Positions 22,866 through 34,411 of a DNA stretch of 64,000 nt are shown piece by piece. Made by a program: the position numbers and the translations under genes. Source of the DNA: Halichondria panicea (lineage: Eukaryota; Porifera; Demospongiae; Suberitida; Halichondriidae). The stretch lies in the NCBI RefSeq assembly GCF_963675165.1, contig NW_026986601.1:62001-126000 (forward strand). Reading direction: 5' to 3'. Positions within the stretch are counted from its first letter, which is position 1, and each line of letters opens with the position of its first letter. A model generated the notes under the pieces. It was not told the origin of the DNA, did no database searches, and saw only the letters and a program-made list of their open reading frames with translations.

Positions 22866-23395
22866 GGAGGTCGGACACCACTTGACCTTTCTGATAATTA
22901 CGACCTTTTAATAAATCTTTTTACTACCCATGCTCTGCTAGATCTGCCCAACTAGTACAGTAGTGGCCGTGGCAACCACTCGAGGCAACACTAGATCTAG
23001 ACTATGGAGACGACACACAGTAGCCTAGCCCAGCCTCTGATGTTATAGTTCTGTCAGTTCCTCTAACCACCTGTTAACCTGGTCCTCACTATATCATCAC
23101 TAGTCTACAGTCAGATTATATAGCACACAACAGGGAAATAGAGAAACATGCAAACAGACAGGAAATGAACTCTATATAGCTTGGGAGTACCGAGGAACAG
23201 AGACTCTAAAGCTAGAAGATCGAGAGGCTAGGCTACTATGGTATAATCTCCAAAGTCTAGATCTAGTGTTGCCTCGGCCATTAGTTGGGCGGGCGGATCT
23301 AGCAGAGCGTGGGTAATTGGGTATAGTAGAAAATTTAATTAAAAATGTTCTCCAATTGTCATAATTAGCAGAAAGGTCAAGTGGTGTCCGACTCC
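22866..23395. mobile_element. Inverted-repeat element, about 530 bp
   Basis: GTCGGACACCACTTGACCTT near 22870 is inverted at 23374-23394, and a second inner pair (CTCTGCTAGATCTGCCC.., GAGGCAACACTAGATCTAG) is also inverted. Arms are about 150 bp with gaps. No coding capacity; target duplication unclear. Confidence 0.6.
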
Positions 23396-24105
23396 TTACC
23401 GTATCCTTCCTGCGGCTACACCTCGAGTCATAAAATTAACTGGCTGATACAGGATCAGGACAGTTGACGTTGGAAGTGTAGTGTACGTACAGGCTCTCCT
23501 TTTTCTGTTCTTTATCACAATCGTTCAATAAGATAAAATACTATACTAATCGTTCAATGAGATAAAATAATACGGTATTAATTGGAGGAATAAAGAAAGA
23601 AATAGACGTAGAGTTAGGAAAAAGGAGATCCTGTATCAGGAAGTCGCGTAAGGGTAGAAGTGGTAGAAGCGTGAAAATGAGCGTGGGTGGGTATGCAGTG
23701 CTAGAGATGTTGGACTGCCCACGTAGAGATCTATGACTAATAAAACTTTGCCTGCAGCAAGCTAGCAGGACATGGACTTGGAACTGGAAGTTTGCAAGCA
23801 CTAGCTAGCTAGCTAGACCACCTTAGGCTTAGCTAGATCTACTAGATTGTGTGATCTATCAGACTATCACCTTTCTTGTGTCTTTCTAAATGCTAGATCA
23901 GAATAGCTTAGTCATCATTATCATCTAGCAGGTATAGCTACTCAGAGCTGGCCACGCTGGTTCCCTAATCTGGCTTGCAGCACAGCTTAGTACAGTCTTA
24001 TTAACTCTGAATGCGTGGGAGAATACGTCACGATTGTGGGCTATTATATATTATATATATTGCCCACGTTCATAAAAATCCTTGTGGATCATGCGATTTC
24101 TCAAA

Positions 24106-24238
24106 CCAGGCCTTACTTTTTCTTAACTGTATACCCATTTTTTTCTTTGCTGCCTCACTTTGTCTATTCTTTTTTTGCTACCTTCTATTTATGATTTATG
24201 GATGAATAATGACAACAGCAAGAAAAAGTAAGGCCTGG
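24106..24238. repeat. 133-bp MITE
   Basis: CCAGGCCTTACTTTTTCTT and its exact inverse AAGAAAAAGTAAGGCCTGG bound the unit. Confidence 0.6.
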
Positions 24239-24771
24239 GAACGAGGCTACCATATATTGGTCCTACAATATGCCATACACTGTCTTATAAATAGAAAAAT
24301 TACGGACAACCCTAGACACAGCTCCATCTCTTCCTTTCTTCTAGACAATATAAGCCAGTATCTGCAGCGTATAAGATTGGCATGGACCAACGAGCGGCTT
24401 GACACAAATTGGTGCTGAAAAACAGACCCACCCTACTACGGCTGCTGCAAAAACAGCTCCACCCACCACGTCTGCTCGACGGCCTACCTCACAACCAAGC
24501 TAAAGAAGCTCGCCTCTACCATTTGTATCTATACCTGCTGCCAAGCCCACAGCAGAAGAGCCGCTTCTAGATGCTTATATAGTGCAAAGCAGAATTGAAG
24601 GACCTCTAATAAGCCGGCCATGCATGTGCATCATGCATGAGCACTAGACACAGAATCTTCGAACTTTGAACAATTTTAAAACGTGCATGGTTGCCAAGAA
24701 GAAATTCCAGCAGTGCATGCTGAACATTAACAGTGTCCTGCATGTTATTATGTTATTCTAATCAGGGGCGT

Positions 24772-25115
24772 TTCGAGATTGAAGCAAGGGGGTGCTCAAG
24801 AGCACAGAAAAAATGGGGCCGCGAACTATGCGCGCGTGATTTTATGCCCCTGCAATTATTGCGGTGCGTCTTTTACATGCATAGCGTGATAATAAGAGTA
24901 TCAAGACATAATTATTAGCTAGCTAGAGTCGGTCGTCTTGTAGGATCTCCATGCACTATTCTCCTGGGGCACATCCTAGCAAACTGGTCAATCACTGCAA
25001 TGGGGGTGTCCATTCAGTCTAGTGTTAGCCATTAAGATTAGTTTCATGGTTGTCTGGGAGGACAGAGGGGTGCTCAAGCCCCCGAATCCCCCCACTGCTA
25101 ATGACAGAGGGGCGT
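24772..25115. mobile_element. hAT-like MITE fragment
   Basis: Starts CAGGGGCGTTTCGAGATTG.. GGGGGTGCTCAAG and ends with an inverted AGCCCCCGAATCCCCCCACTG. Similar starts occur at about 28957 (CAGGGGCGTTTCTAG) and 41773 (CAGGGGCGTAGTTGG). Confidence 0.45.
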
Positions 25116-25356
25116 TTTGTGGGTTATATTATAACTTTGTGGTTAGTGGATTATGCTGCATATTGCACTTAGCAACAACGTAGCAACGGGGTATACATAT
25201 CTATACATAGGCCAGAATCAGGTAGTACGATTATTTGCCTCGCTTCCCGCTCGGCAAATAATTATGTCACCTGGGTTATGCTCAGTTTAATAACATACAG
25301 GAACGAGGTCACTTTAGTTTACTGTCAAGTTGATGTTGCTTATACTATATACTTAC

Positions 25357-25524
25357 TGTTATAGTAGCAAATTGTGTCACCGCTGGTGTATATTGATCAC
25401 TCATTCTTATCTTCTTACATACAGGTTCCATTACAGGGGACAATACGCCTGAGGTGGAAAATACAGGAGTATCTTCCAGACTTGAATTTGATTCACTTTT
25501 AGAGTGCTGCTGTACTCCAGGTAT
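25357..25524 (-). CDS. Gene B exon 2: Ser/Pro-rich linker
   Basis: Acceptor CATACGACCACAG, donor ATAACA|GTAAGTAT (near-consensus). It is 168 nt, phase 0 at both ends, in frame with the ankyrin-like exon and with exon 3. It encodes 56 residues, beginning IPGVQQHSKSESNSSLEDTP, with no domain recognised. The Ser/Thr content suggests a flexible linker. Confidence 0.6.
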
Positions 25525-25638
25525 CTGTGGTCGTATGTAAAAACCAACAATGGTAATAATTATAGACTGACTCAGAGCTTAAAACATTTCACGTACAAGT
25601 GCATGTTGTAGTTTTTCTGTACAAAGATCAAAGGAAAA

Positions 25639-26165
25639 ACTATGCTAATGAAAGCACCACAGGTGTTGATGCCTCGGTGGAGATGCCAAAGCTACATAAC
25701 ATAAAGCTACTAATAGCTTTTATACACATGATAATTTTGCTGCATGCAAAAACTCAGAGAGTGGGTAATAATCGACCATGATTGTTGTCAAAAACCAAAA
25801 GTTCAAGTCAAAAATTAATGGCTGCATTAGCAGAGCTTGCAGCTCTCTTCTCACTCTTGCAGCTACCAATAGCTAGTGTTCTAGTGCAGAGCTAACTACT
25901 AAGTAGAGTAGCAACACTCGGTAACAAGTTTGGCTACGTGCTCTTCTGAAAAGGCTGCAATGGCATTCCAAGTAAGCAAAACTAGGCATAACTCGAGAAC
26001 GAAGTATTATTTTGCAAATCCACGAATTAAAATCCAAGTAAACATGACTAGAAGCCTATAGAAACTCTTGATTCATCCTTGAGCAGCTGTAGCAGTCTAC
26101 ACACACAGACACACAAACACACTACCGTAAACCTCGCTTGTGCATGCGCACCGAGGCATAACAAA
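25639..26165. repeat. Dispersed ~530-bp repeat, copy 1
   Basis: Runs from GAAAGCACCACAGGTGTTGATGCCTCGGTGG to a CACA-rich tract and TGCGCATGCACAAG (inverse strand). An inverted copy lies at 31150-31705. It overlaps the intron between exons 1 and 2 of gene B. Confidence 0.7.
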
Positions 26166-26590
26166 TGCCATAGACTTGGATCAACAACTGTAGTAACCAC
26201 AGACCAGTGCTCTATTATTCTGTGGTTGGCATTTTTGGAACAGTTTGGTAGTGAGAGCACGGCTGGTGGTCAAAATAATTGATTTTTAAGCCATAGAATT
26301 TTATAATAGCTACAACTGCTCCATGGTTGCAATGAGAGTACAAGCTAAGTGATTCTATAAGCTTCTAGCAATGCTATCTTGCTAACAAGGCTTTATTCTC
26401 GAGTATAAAGGCTAGTTTTACTTACCAGTATGTTGAAGGCCATTGCAGTCTCTCCTGAATCAGGAATAGCAAAATCTTTTCGTAGAAGGTTGCTATTCTA
26501 CTTAGTAGTTAGCTCTATACTAGAGCCGATATAGCTATTGGTAGCTGCAAGAAGTTAAACTACAAAACAGTTAATGCACTGTTTTACATA
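26163..26590. repeat. 430-bp dispersed repeat, copy 2
   Basis: Partner of 21143-21570. It directly abuts the donor side of the ankyrin-like exon. Confidence 0.7.
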
Positions 26591-26620
26591 CATTAACTAG
26601 TACATAATTATGATCATTAC

Positions 26621-27553
26621 CTCAGAGCTTGCAGTCGGAGGAAGAGAAATGGAAGTACTTTGATGATCTCTCTGAAATGGTTTTATCCCGTCTATATCTT
26701 CGACATTATCTTTGTGACCATAACGAAACAACATTTCGGAGCATGAATCGTGATTTGTGCGCCTGGCTTCATGAAGCATTGTTCTCTTCTTAGAATCAGT
26801 GAATACAGAATTTATATCAATTTTATTCTCTCTCAATAGCTCAAGCACACTTTGGAAGCCAGCCAGCTTATATCGGTGGTCGCGCTGCATGCAATTCATC
26901 AGATAATGGAAAGGCGTGCAGTTACGTTCATCAAAAACTGTTATAGTTGGAAGAATATCCCGTGCAGCCCTTTTGCACGCGTTAATTACAACATTCAAAA
27001 ATTCCGACCAATACGACGTATCGCCTCCATCAAAACCAGTGTGAAGAATGGTAGATGCACTTCCGCTTTGTTCAAATCCAGTTAAACTTGGCAAGATGTT
27101 ATGTGTAACACATAGATTATAAAGCAGTTCAATGGCGCTATTGTGCCGTATGTCCACTGCTAATTTGATAGGGGTTTTTCCTTGATGATTTTTTGTACAT
27201 AGGATAGTCGTTTGCAGCTCAGAATCTCCCTCAACAAATAAGGCAATTACCTCTTGCTTTGCCTTACTATTAATGGCACTGTGAACTGGGAGATCACCAT
27301 CAGCGTCTTCTTCAGTTAACTGGTATTTAGGCATTTCCGAAACAATTTTCTTTATATCTTCAAACTGAGTGAAAGATGGACAACTTCTAGCAAGGCCATG
27401 AGTGGCAGTGCCGTCAAATAGTGTGTCACGCTTATGAAGGAGTTCTCCATATACTTTCTGAGCAGAAAGATTGCCTTTACACATTTTATGTGCATTATCT
27501 TCCAGCCATTTTTTCCAAACTATGGGCTCCTGAATGGGGTTCCATAAAACCAT
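26621..27553 (-). CDS. Gene B exon 1: ankyrin-like repeats
   Basis: An open exon of 311 codons ends in phase 0 at donor GAG|GTAATG. The start is ATG at 27553; an in-frame TGA lies four codons upstream with no AG between, so this can be the true initiator. An alternative is an internal acceptor (ACCCCATTCAG, about 27522) that would remove the first eleven codons. Ankyrin-like motifs: DGDLPVHSAINSKAKQEV, GKTPIKLAVDIRHNSAIELL, NCTPFHYLMNCM and RTMLHEARRTNHDSCSEMLF followed by YGHKDN. The family resemblance to the exon at 355-1287 is clear. No signal peptide is present. Confidence 0.75.
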
Positions 27554-28449
27554 AATAATAATTCATGAGACTGTATTTGTTTGGAATGGACCAAACACTC
27601 CCCTATCTATAACAAAATCTGGGAAGTTGTTCACCTAGTTGGGCGGAGTCAAACCCTGGACACTCACGTAGGATTGGGAACTACTAACTATTGTCAAGGT
27701 TTAATTGTTCCGGCCACTGGTACTGTAAGACCTCTAATTAAGGCAATCCTCCAAATATGCGACACCCTCAAGCTTACCTTTAAAAGTAGCGATAGCTGTG
27801 TTGACATTTACTTGTTAAGCCACACCCTAACCTCGATTATAGCCCATTGGAAAATACACGTATTTAAGCGGCTATTGAGCCAAGTACACTGATTAGAGCT
27901 ACCTCCAATTAGATGTGACTCTCTAAATAGGCCGACACTAGGCCTTCAACATAATTTGTCAACCTCAAATGAAGCAACCTTTGGCTTAAAAAGTGTCGCC
28001 TTAATTAAAGGTGTTACGGTATTTAGTTTTAGGGTGTGGCTAAGCATGAATATGATTTATCCAAGTGGGCAGAAACCGCAAAGCTCAGTTAATTAGTCGC
28101 TATAATTATACTGCAAGAGCATGCCACTAACTCTAACTTGACTTTGAGTTGGCGCGTCCTGGTTCAATTGCAAGCTGGCTTATCTACTGTTGTTGCATTA
28201 TGATTTGACAAAGAGAATTCATTAATGGGCCACGCCTTCAGCACTTGAATAGTTGCAAAATGTCTGGCAAATCCTGACATGGCAGTGGTTCCCAACCCTA
28301 ATGTGAGCGTCAGAGGAGGTGCAAAGCACTTGAAAAGGTCACTAATTGCAAACAGACAACTGACTACTGGCCTAGTTTTGGTGTTTGTGAACAAAACGTT
28401 ATTTTCACTATAGATAGTGGTGCTAATACTTTTTAGTGGTGTAAAATTA

Positions 28450-28538
28450 TGTTTTCGTCAATTTTACTCGGAGCAGAGATACAACTACCCTTGATTCCAA
28501 GGTTATATCTCTGCTTCTGAGCAAAATTGGCGAAAACA
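28450..28538. repeat. Palindromic MITE, 89 bp
   Basis: TGTTTTCGTCAATTTTACTC, then CGGAGCAGAGATA, is matched inverted by TATCTCTGCTTCTGAGC.. CGAAAACA. Confidence 0.6.
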
Positions 28539-29617
28539 AAAAGAAAATAACGGTTTTTGAGAGACACAAATAACTAGACCATGCAGTAGTTGTCTGCAAG
28601 AGAAGTTAGGAAGATACCAATTAGTGACCTTAATTAGTTAAGGGCAAGTGCTTTGCACCTCCTCTGCGTGAGCGCCCATGGTTTGGCTCTGCCCAACAAT
28701 TGTTTACCCTCGATGTTTACAGTCAAGAGTATATAAGAGTAAGGTGTTGAACACAGTAACAACATTTTCCCACCTCTGGCGTCATCACTGATAGTAACGA
28801 GTGGTTCAGGCTGCGCTAATGCCTTTCGCACTGTTTTGCTTTGCGCAAAAAGTATTATGTAGTATAATTATATAAGTAAGAAACAGGTATTAATTAGTTT
28901 GCTTTGTATATTTATTATAGCAATTGTGTGGCTATGAACCCACACAGTCATTATCAGGGGCGTTTCTAGAACTTGAAGCATGGGGGTACTCAAATTTAAG
29001 GAAAGGCCCAACTATTTTTTGAGGAACAACCTATCAGTGTATAGCTTTGCCTGCTGATTGCGCATGCTCAATAGGGACACGAGCCAATGTATGTTTTGGT
29101 CCACGTGGTTTCTCTGGAGGCAATTTGTTTACATGTGTACAGCTGCAGATGGAAGAAACTCACAAGACTTCATGTGTATGAATCCAAGACAACTGCTCAG
29201 TCAGCTAGACCAGTGCTGATAGCTAGATTAGTCTCATGGTTGACTGGGAGGCCCCTTCGAACCCCGGAAGGGGAGATTTCGCCCATACAAGCTTGGGCGA
29301 GGGGGCGCACCAAAACACAGGTGAAAAATTACGCTTCACTATGTGCGTCAATTTTATTGTTACTTTGTGACTACATCTGATGGACGCAGTGCAGAGCATG
29401 CGTTTTTGATTCAGAGTCAATGGCAGATAAATGGTTATAATGAGCTAGTGCCTCACGTTTGTGACTACATCACACATCATACGAAAATAAAACTATAAGT
29501 CTACCGCAATAGGTTCCACGTCACTATCCTAAGCTGTAGAAATATTTAAATACGCAATTTAATTGGGCAGTTCATACCAAAATGTGAACCAACGAATATT
29601 ACCCGCTATACGGTATA

Positions 29618-29692
29618 CAGTGGAACCTCCGAATAACGGACAAGTTGGTGCAGGAGGTTTTCCCCTGATATTTCGAGTTATTGGGAGGTTAT
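29618..29692. repeat. pogo-like terminal fragment
   Basis: CAGTGGAACCTCCGAATAAC followed by GGACAAG.. and a downstream 'GTTATTGGGAGG' is the usual start of a pogo-type Tc1/mariner element. No matching right end lies nearby. Confidence 0.45.
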
Positions 29693-31149
29693 ACCATATA
29701 AAGTTACGTTACCACAATTGTGGTGTATATATAGAGACAATAACTGTATACAACTGAATCAGTATACATGTAGCCAGGGTCTTTCACTAAACATTAAACA
29801 AAAAATTACACATATACGTGTCTACCCTAGCGAAGTAATTATGCGGTGCCCAAAACAAAGTAGAGTGTAAAGTGTATATATAGCTATATAGGACACTCCA
29901 AAGCTATACCTTTCTTCTATCTGCATGCCTGCAAAGTTTTGGCCATTGGTGAAACTTTAAACAATTTGTGCGTGTCGAAAAGACACACTGACCATCTTTT
30001 GTATGGAGAAATTAATCCTAAAAGCGCTAGCCTAGGGCCATCTTGGAAGCTTAACTCTGCTCTATTTGATCAAGCTATATAAAGATACTTCGCACTTGAA
30101 ATGTTGACTTGAATATCCATTGCAAATCACATGCTCAATTAATCAAAAAGATAGTATGCGTAGCTGGCTGTAATCATCACATGACACCTTTTATTGGAAG
30201 AGGATAAACAGGTTGCGCACACTATAATGCACAGTGGTAATGAGAAACAGTTATTTCTTTGTTGAGAGTAAATGTGAAATTTTGCTGACACCACAAGTCA
30301 ACCCGAAATCAAGCTTGGTTATACACTTAACTGTTGTAACTTAATGGCTTACAACAAGTACTAGTATATATTGTGTCCACCAAAAAGATCATATTAAGTT
30401 TTTAATGCATGCTTAGTCATTCCATCCGTTCCATGTTCCGTTTCATATTCCATTCCATTCCGCATTTACACTATATCCCCATTTTTTGAAGCAGCTGACA
30501 TCAATGGTAAAGTTGCCATGAACAGCTAGACTAAGAGGCTAAGAGGATTTTAAATCTAGCTAGGTCCGTCAAGTGTAATTGACTACCCACTGCCGAACAT
30601 TCCAGCCGTTCTTTTCACTTCAAAGATTGAAAACATTCCTTTGCAGTACAATGACACAGTGTGGATTGAACATCTGTATATTCATACCCTTTTGGCAAGC
30701 CCTGTATGAGGCTTGTCCCATAGTAGCGAGTACTGCAAAGAAGCTCAGCGACTGGATATCCGTCTCTCTGTCTGTCCTTTTATGTCCGTCTGTAAGTCTG
30801 TCCACGGTCAGATCCAGCTTTTTAGCGTGACGATCGCTGCATTTTCTAACAAGCAATTACAATGATCAGCAAGACTGTAATAACAATACTTCTACTGGAT
30901 GAAACTGATACAGCTCAACAACTGAGGCAATGGCGTTCCCTATGCCATATCTAAGACACCTAAGGGAAGTTTGACAACAAGTAGGAGCTAATGAGCTCGT
31001 CTGTTGTCAAAAGGCTCGAATTGAATAGGAAGAGAGATTTACAGTTAGAGAGACCTTTAGGAAACAGCAAGTCTACTACTCACTACAACTTCAACTACTC
31101 TTCGCTAAGCTAGGCTCGCCCCACACAATGCTTCCAGCATTCCCCTAGT

Positions 31150-31705
31150 AATATCTCGGTGCGCATGCGCAAGGGAGGTATACGGTAGTGTGTTTGTGTG
31201 TGTAGACTGCTATACAGCTGCTCAAGGATCAACGAAGTGCAAGTAAGAGTTTTTATAGGCTTCTAGTCATGTTTTCTTGGATTTGCAAAACAATGCTTCA
31301 TTTAGTTCTCTGAGTTGCCCTAGTTTTGCTTACTTGAAATGACACTGCAGACTTTTCAGAAGAGTGCGTAGAAAAACTTGTCCATGGAATGTTGCTACTC
31401 TGCTTAGTAGTTAGCTCTGCAATAGAACGCTAGCTATTGGTAGCTGCAAGAGTGAGAAGAGAGCTGCAAGGCTCTGCTGATGCAGCCATATTTTTTAGAC
31501 TTAGACTTTTGGCCTTGATCATTTTTAGCAACAATCATGGCCGCTAATTACCCACTCTTCGATCATACAGCAAAATTTATTAATGCTCATCATGATAAAT
31601 TATAATGTGTGTGTATAAAAGCTATTGCTATAATAGCTAGTAGTAGCTTTATGTTAAGTAGCTTTTACACCTCCACCGAGGCATCAGCACCCGCGGTGCT
31701 TTCAT
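31150..31705. repeat. Dispersed ~550-bp repeat, copy 2 (inverted)
   Basis: Inverse of 25639-26165: ends GAGGCATCAGCACCCGCGG and TGCTTTCAT, begins near TCGGTGCGCATGCGCAAG. Shorter relatives: 11337-11470, 17905-17980 and 35990-36355. Confidence 0.7.
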
Positions 31706-32749
31706 CATTATACTGGTAAACTTGTGTAGAAATTATTTTGAAACTGTACCAAATTCAAAATTTATGTCCGGAAATGTAGAATGTACTAAGAAATCCACTA
31801 AAAATGTTAGACAGTGTGAAAGCCTGAAATATTTATTCTAAGTTATTGGTAAGATTTCATATTGAATGTGTTATGGTTGCCTAGCAACCTAAATTGACGT
31901 GAAGAGATGCCTCTAAAGCCAGGCGAGGAGATTCCAGACGATAAGTAGCTGGAAAAAGCTATTTACATCAATAACATCTACACATGTAAAATAAAATAGT
32001 GGGTGTGGTCAGAGTATCGCTACAAGTGATGGAAGAGTTCAAACGACACACAGCAGCCTCAACAAAGAAGCATGCAAGCATATTGATCCACGTACTAGAG
32101 TACCTATGAACAGTATATACAGGGCTGTAATATAGAGTGAAATGGGGTGGGGTTCCTCTTGAAGCAGTTACTCATGACTTTGCTTCCACTAACGCACGTC
32201 AAATAAACTATTTCTGACATTTCTAATAGTTTTCACTAGCCTCGATCCCAGGCCAAGTTTTCGCTTTTATAACGGTTAGGCTGCATCAGTTAATTAGCCA
32301 GATTCGTTCACTTTTGTGACATTTATTTGTGTACGAACCGTTTACTAGCCAGTATCATTATTGGAATGGCTTAGCTGAAGCTTTTATCTTCCCTAAAGCT
32401 TATTCTGAAGACAGAAGAACAAGTGAAGAGGCTTATCAAGGTCAGATATTTTTGTGTGGTTCTATCAAGTCATTTTTGTTTGGCAAGATCTAGATCCACC
32501 ATTGACAGGATATATCTTTATATTAGATATGGCACGATTGTTAAATGACAAGCTTTTGACTACCATTGGTAGCCAGTAATGTTGTAGTCAACAAAGACAG
32601 CCGATTTTCAGTGAATGAGGAAAGAACTGAGTAGACTATATAGTTGAGGTCACATGTAAAAAAAAGTATATATCTAGGATGGGCAGTCACGTATATATAT
32701 GTATATGCTGAGTGTCTATGTATGGTATATAGCCAACTGAGACTTAGTT

Positions 32750-33508
32750 GGGTAGTATAGCCAGGTAGTTCAGTTGGTATAATCGAGTAGCTATAAAGTT
32801 GGGTAGTGGAGTAGCTATAGGTAGTTGGGTAGTCAAGTAGTCGAGTAGTTAGGTATAGTGAAGTAGTTGGGTAGTGCAGTAGCTAGGTAGTTGGGTAGTC
32901 CAGTAGTTGGGTAGTCAAGTAGTTGGGTAGTCAAGTAGTTGGGTAGTCAAGTAGTTGGGTAGTGCAGTAGCTAGGTAGTGAAGTAGTTGGGTAGTTGGGT
33001 AATGAAGTAGTCAAGTATAGTTGGGTATAGTGAAGTACAGTTGGGTAGTGCAGTAGCTAGGTAGTTGGGTAGTGAAGTATTGGGTAGTGAAGTAGTCGAG
33101 TAGTGAAGTAGTTGGGTAGTGAAGTAGTGAAGTAGTTGGGTAGTGAAGTAGTAAAGTAGTTGGGTAGTGAAGTAGTCGGGTAGTAAAGTAGTGAAGTAGT
33201 TGGGTAGTGAAGTAGTCGGGTAGTTGGGTAGTGAAGTAGTGAAGTAGTTGGGTAGTGAAGTAGTTGGGTAGTCAAGTAGTTGGGTAGTCAAGTAGTGAAG
33301 TAGTTGGATAGTGCAGTAGCTAGGTAGTTGGGTAGTGAAGTAGTTGGGTAGTGAAGTAGTTGGGTAGTTGGGTAGTCAAGTAGTTGGGTAGTGAAGTAGT
33401 GAAGTATAGTTGGGTAGTGAAGTAGTTGGGTAGTGAAGTAGTGAAGTATAGTTGGGTAGTGAAGTAGTGAAGTAGTCGAGTAGTGAAGTAGTTGAGTAGT
33501 GAAGTAAT
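32750..33508. repeat. Minisatellite, 'GTAGTTGGGTAGTGAA' family
   Basis: Roughly 750 bp of irregular repeats of 10-base modules (AGTAGTTGGG, TAGTGAAGTA, TAGTCAAGTA, CAGTAGCTAG). Strand asymmetry is extreme, with almost no C on the plus strand. Frames reading YPTTSLPNYF on the minus strand are by-products. Confidence 0.9.
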
Positions 33509-33675
33509 TGTATGCATGGGAGCTCTGTGCTGCACTTAGTGACAAACAGATCTCAATCACTGCATGTGCAAGACTTTCAGAAAAGAATTGCCAACTTCCC
33601 TTTGAACACTGTCAATCCCCAATGGTTATACAACTGACAGGACCACAATTCCATCTATATAGCTAGCATCCATGC

Positions 33676-33742
33676 ATGCTAAGCAAAAGAAGTGCTCGCA
33701 GATCTACCTTTGACGAGTCTTTTCTCGAAAAGTTGGAAGCAG
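33676..33742 (+). CDS. Possible first exon of the gene in element B
   Basis: ATG opens MLSKRSARRSTFDESFLEKL and runs to a possible donor GCAG|GTGTAC. A basic N terminus like this would suit a nuclear protein. Weak donor; unproven. Confidence 0.3.
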
Positions 33743-33883
33743 GTGTACGTAATTATAATACTATTCATGCTAAAATTATTCCGAGCATAAAATTTATAAT
33801 TTATCAGGGCATACCTTTAATAGATAGTATATGCAGCATGCATATAATTATAATCATACAATTTTGTGTAGTTTTTATAGCTA

Positions 33884-34411
33884 TACATGGAGAAGAGGTG
33901 TGTTCAGCTAGAGGAAGTTGACAAGGACTCCAGTGGCCTTTGGGGCGGGGAGAGTCAGGCTCCTCCAAAGGAAACCAGTGTGGAAAGAGAGACCCCTCCA
34001 TCATCAGACACTCCTCACGTGGTAGAGATCCCTCCATCAAACAGCAGTACAACTCCTCCTGTGGTAGCTGTAGAGACCCTCCATCAGTCAGTGGTACGAA
34101 CAGAGATCCAGCGAGCAGTGGTGAAGCCGTGACAAAACAACTAAAGCGTGCTCTTACACTTTGTACTGAAGACAATACTCCTGTGTTGAAGCGCAGCAAA
34201 CGGATGAAGGGGAGACACAGTACCACCCCTGTGGTGAAACGCAGACGCATGAACAAAAAGATCAACTCGACACAAACATTTGTCAGCAGTGCCAGCAGGC
34301 AGGAGACGAGGAGAATTGAGTGGGATGTGATTACTGTCCATGCACGTTGGTTCCACATTAATTGCATGAGGATTGACCAACATGCATGACATCCGTGAAC
34401 AGTGGAAATGC
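33884..34411 (+). pseudogene. Broken PHD-finger protein in element B
   Basis: A Pro/Ser/Thr-rich frame (ETPPSSDTPHVVEIPPSNSS, 33887-34132) gives way to a basic segment in another frame (LKRSKRMKGRHSTTPVVKRR). A PHD-finger signature follows: NICQQCQQAGDEEN (from 34272) with an in-frame TGA at 34317, VGCDYCPC, then in a second frame WFHINC (34348-34365), and in the third frame REQWKC (to 34411). Together these give C-x2-C, C-x2-C, H-x2-C and a final WKC, the order of a PHD zinc finger. One stop and two frame changes make this copy non-functional as read. PHD fingers read histone tails. Confidence 0.5.

Larger units (their letters stand above)
18994..25356. other. Large repeat-filled intron 2 of gene B
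   Basis: I found no further in-phase exon in these 6.4 kb. They hold pogo-like element ends (20.4, 20.5 kb), a 430-bp repeat also present at 26.2 kb, two inverted-repeat elements (22.9-23.4, 24.1-24.2 kb) and a hAT-like fragment (24.8-25.1 kb). A degenerate Arg/Gln-rich stretch at 21.8-22.0 kb (minus) may be a transposon protein relic. Confidence 0.45.
12216..27553 (-). other. Gene B: ankyrin-Ig-Roc-COR-Death protein, ten-exon model
   Basis: The model is inferred from splice sites and phases. Exons: 27553-26621, 25524-25357, 18981-18894, 18793-18524, 18458-18267, 16697-14452, 14044-14008, 13110-12949 (or -13013), 12882-12478, 12340-12216. Every join keeps frame: 0, 0, 1, 1, 1, 0, 1, 1, 1. 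The predicted product is about 1,540 residues: ankyrin-like 1-311, linker to 396, Ig-like 397-486, linker 487-550, Roc-COR 551-1299, short linker, Death domain about 1400-1500, tail. A Roc GTPase acting as a switch between ligand-binding repeats and a Death effector would fit an intracellular innate-immune or cell-death signalling protein. That role is inference from ROCO and Death-domain families. Introns range from 65 bp to 6.4 kb; the large ones hold repeats. Confidence 0.7.
27554..32236. other. Repeat-rich, no gene recognised
   Basis: Open frames here lack splice or domain support. Contents include a palindrome at 28450-28538, hAT-like and pogo-like ends (28957, 29618), a TTCCA-like simple tract near 30420-30465 and an inverted copy of the 25.6-kb repeat. 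Confidence 0.45.

Noticed and set aside
27581-27892. 103-codon plus-strand frame beside gene B exon 1
   Set aside because: No splice sites, no domain, and composition like the surrounding repeat DNA.
32971-33560. Open frames encoding YPTTSLPNYF-type repeats on the minus strand
   Set aside because: They only translate the 10-base-module minisatellite; there are no flanking splice sites, no domain, and several frames are open at once.
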